Position numbers and translations under genes: made by a program. A DNA stretch of 7,844 nt, taken from the NCBI GenBank assembly GCA_000715685.1, contig KL569415.1:69260-77103 (forward strand), written 5' to 3'. The notes beneath the pieces are model-generated. The model saw only the letters and a list, made by a program, of their open reading frames with translations. It searched no databases and was not told where the DNA came from. Positions 6,303 to 7,844 of the stretch are shown here, one piece after another. How positions within the stretch are numbered: the stretch's first letter is position 1; every line of letters starts with the position of its first letter. This stretch comes from Streptomyces lilacinus (GTDB lineage Bacteria; Actinomycetota; Actinomycetes; Streptomycetales; Streptomycetaceae).

Positions 6303-6321
6303 GGCGGGCAGGCGGCCCGCC
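6303..6321. promoter_or_regulatory. GGCGGG-N7-CCCGCC dyad in the AhpD/MocR control region
   Basis: A 6-bp perfect inverted repeat around a 7-nt spacer in the 59-bp gap between the divergent starts. It could be an operator half-site pair or a hairpin in the leader of either mRNA. GC-only dyads arise easily by chance in this DNA. Confidence 0.3.
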
Positions 6322-6325
6322 CTGT

Positions 6326-6347
6326 GGTGCAATCCTGAGGTGAATCC
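6326..6347. promoter_or_regulatory. Direct repeat beside the MocR start, candidate MocR operator
   Basis: GGTGCAATCC (6326-6335) and GGTGAATCC (6339-6347) are direct repeats differing by one inserted base and 3 bp apart. Characterised MocR/GabR/PdxR regulators often bind direct repeats near their own and the divergent promoter, which fits this spot. The second copy also contains the Shine-Dalgarno AGGTGA (6338-6343) for the ATG at 6349, so its sequence is partly explained by translation. Confidence 0.45.
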
Positions 6348-6348
6348 G

Positions 6349-7782
6349 ATGGTCAATCAGACGACTGTGCCGGCGCGTGGTTCGGCCGCCTGCGTCCCCG
6401 GGAGTGATCTCCACCTCGAACTCCACGACGGCCCCGGCGGCCGGCGCGGCGCGCTGATACGGGCGCTGCGCGACGCCGTGCGCACCGGCCGGCTGGCCCC
6501 CGGCACCCGGCTGCCTCCCTACCGTTCCCTCGCCACCGACCTCGGCCTGGCCCGCAACACCGTCGCCGAGGCCTACGCCGAACTCGTCGCCGAGGGCTGG
6601 CTCACCGCCCGCCAGGGCTCCGGCACCCGCGTCGCCCACCGCGCCGAACCACCCCGCGGCGAACGCCCCCGTCGACCCACCGCCCCCTCGCAGCGCCGGG
6701 GGCCGACCCACGACCTCGTCCAGGGCGCCCCGGACGCCTCCGCCTTCCCCCGCGCCGCATGGCTCGCCTCCGCGCGCCGGGCCCTGACCGCCGCCCCCAA
6801 CGACGCCTTCGGACCCGGCGACCCCCGCGGCCGCCCCGAACTCCGCCACGCCCTGGCCGAGTACCTGGCCCGGGCCCGCGGCGTGCGCGCCGACCCCGAA
6901 CGCGTCGTCGTCTGCCCGGGCTTCGCCGGCGCCCTGCGCCTGCTGGGCCGGGTGCTGGGCGGGACGATCGCGGTCGAGTCGTTCGGCCTCGGCTTCCACC
7001 GCTCCCTGCTCACCGCCGCCGGGCTGCGCCTGGCCACCCTGCCCATCGACGAACACGGCGCCTGCGTCGACGAGTTGCCCGCCACCGGCGCGGGGGCGGT
7101 ACTGCTGACTCCGGCCCACCAGTTCCCGACGGGCGGACCGCTGCACCCGCGGCGCCGGGCGACCCTCGTCGACTGGGCCCGCTCGACGGGCGGAGTGGTC
7201 CTGGAGGACGACTACGACGGCGAATTCCGCTACGACCGCCGGCCCGTCGGCGCCCTCCAGGGCCTCGACCCCGAACGCGTCGTCTACATCGGCTCGGTCA
7301 GCAAGAGCCTCTCCCCGGCGCTGCGGCTGGGCTGGATGGTGCTGCCGGGGCATCTGGTGGACGCCGTTCTCGAGCACAAGGGCGAGCGGGAGTCGTGGTC
7401 CAGTGCCCTGGAGCAGCTCACCCTCGCCGACTTCATCGCCTCGGGCGGCTACGACCGCCACGTACGCCGGATGCGCCGGCACTACCGGCGCCGACGCGAC
7501 CGCCTCGTCGCGGCCCTCGTCGAGGCGGCCCCGGCGGTGCGGGTCACCGGCATCGCCGCCGGGCTGCACGCCGTGCTCGAGCTGCCGCCCGGCACCGAGC
7601 GGGCCGTCGTCCAGGCCGCCGCCTGGCAGGGGCTCGCCGTCGAGGGCCTGGGGCTCTACCGGCACGGCGAGGCGACCGGCGTGCCGGGCGACGGCCTCGT
7701 CGTCGGCTACGGGACCCCGCCGGAGCATGCCTTCGGCGGGGCGCTCGAAGCGCTGTGCGCGGCGCTGCCGCCGTCGGAGTGA
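6349..7782 (+). CDS. MocR family regulator (GntR HTH fused to aminotransferase-like domain)
   Basis: A 477-residue fusion. The N-terminal GntR-type winged helix (about 30-96) contains [20 protein letters not shown] (33-52), [22 protein letters not shown] (55-76) and [11 protein letters not shown] (83-93). A basic Pro/Arg-rich linker (97-120) joins the fold-type I aminotransferase-like domain (about 121-472). PLP-site features are complete: TPAHQFPTG (254-262), [10 protein letters not shown] (286-295) and [14 protein letters not shown] with Schiff-base Lys K319. Family members use PLP, sometimes with an amino compound, as effector and rarely catalyse transamination. Targets include vitamin B6 and GABA metabolism, but nothing here points to either. 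Divergence from the AhpD-like gene suggests that gene is its target. The ATG at 6349 is preferred because AGGTGA lies 5 nt upstream; GTG 6340 would add three residues and has no ribosome-binding site. Confidence 0.92.
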   Translation: MVNQTTVPARGSAACVPGSDLHLELHDGPGGRRGALIRALRDAVRTGRLAPGTRLPPYRSLATDLGLARNTVAEAYAELVAEGWLTARQGSGTRVAHRAEPPRGERPRRPTAPSQRRGPTHDLVQGAPDASAFPRAAWLASARRALTAAPNDAFGPGDPRGRPELRHALAEYLARARGVRADPERVVVCPGFAGALRLLGRVLGGTIAVESFGLGFHRSLLTAAGLRLATLPIDEHGACVDELPATGAGAVLLTPAHQFPTGGPLHPRRRATLVDWARSTGGVVLEDDYDGEFRYDRRPVGALQGLDPERVVYIGSVSKSLSPALRLGWMVLPGHLVDAVLEHKGERESWSSALEQLTLADFIASGGYDRHVRRMRRHYRRRRDRLVAALVEAAPAVRVTGIAAGLHAVLELPPGTERAVVQAAAWQGLAVEGLGLYRHGEATGVPGDGLVVGYGTPPEHAFGGALEALCAALPPSE

Positions 7783-7829
7783 GGGTGGACTGTTCGCAGT
7801 GCAGTCTGTAACACTTTGAAGTGCACCCT
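7782..7829 (+). other. Structured intergenic segment, possible three-way junction
   Basis: AGGGTG (7782-7787) pairs with CACCCT (7824-7829). Inside, GACTG (7788-7792) pairs with CAGTC (7802-7806), and CACT (7812-7815) pairs with AGTG (7820-7823) around TTGA. The arms abut, so the three helices could meet in a junction, with TGTAA plus one base unpaired between arms two and three. No T-tract follows, so it is a poor terminator for the MocR gene. It may be a leader element of the next gene or chance folding. Confidence 0.35.
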
Positions 7830-7837
7830 ACTGACCC

Positions 7838-7844
7838 GAGGAGA
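7838..7844 (+). promoter_or_regulatory. Ribosome-binding site of a gene beyond the right edge
   Basis: GAGGAGA at the very end of the window is a strong Shine-Dalgarno sequence. A plus-strand start codon would be expected a few bases past the edge. The downstream gene itself is not visible. Confidence 0.6.

Noticed and set aside
6340..6348. GTG at 6340 as the MocR start
   Set aside because: The AGGTGA ribosome-binding site overlaps this codon and is correctly spaced for the ATG at 6349.
6286..7728. Long minus-strand open frame antisense to the MocR gene
   Set aside because: It is low-complexity Gly/Ala/Arg translation without motifs, and the plus strand has a full two-domain MocR protein with PLP lysine.

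Overview
The window looks like ordinary chromosome of a high-GC actinomycete, most likely Streptomyces or a close relative. Base composition is very GC-rich, third codon positions are nearly all G or C, and genes start at GTG as well as ATG. The protein mix (SpoIIE-type phosphatase, GlxA-type, TetR and MocR regulators, a beta-lactamase-fold serine hydrolase) is also typical. The genus is inferred from these traits, not from a database match.

Layout, left to right. The last bases of a tRNA (probably tRNA-Lys) run off the left edge and are followed by a perfect hairpin terminator. Next is an extended-SDR NAD(P)-dependent epimerase/dehydratase-like gene (+, 193-1173). Converging on it is a serine hydrolase gene of the beta-lactamase/EstB family (-, 1192-2585), broken by an apparent one-base deletion near 1945-1950. 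It is transcribed divergently from a TetR-family regulator (+, 2732-3475). A membrane-anchored PP2C/SpoIIE phosphatase (-, 3549-4646) follows, divergent from a GlxA-type DJ-1/AraC regulator (+, 4805-5776) that ends in a strong intrinsic terminator. An AhpD-like carboxymuconolactone decarboxylase-family protein (-, 5825-6289) is divergent from a MocR/GntR-aminotransferase regulator (+, 6349-7782). The window closes on a structured intergenic stretch and a Shine-Dalgarno sequence for a gene just beyond the right edge.

The recurring design is three consecutive divergent pairs, each a regulator facing an effector gene across a short shared control region: TetR/serine hydrolase, GlxA/phosphatase and MocR/AhpD-like. 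Each shared region carries a visible symmetric or repeated sequence. The clearest is a run of four 13-bp operator-like sites spaced 18-19 bp apart upstream of tetR. They overlay a plausible promoter for the serine hydrolase and suggest that the TetR protein represses it, itself, or both.

I found no mobile element, CRISPR array, phage gene or evident new defence or biosynthetic system. The items most worth a second look are the four-site operator array, the serine hydrolase frameshift, the palindromes and direct repeats in the other divergent regions, and a possible three-way-junction RNA at the right edge.
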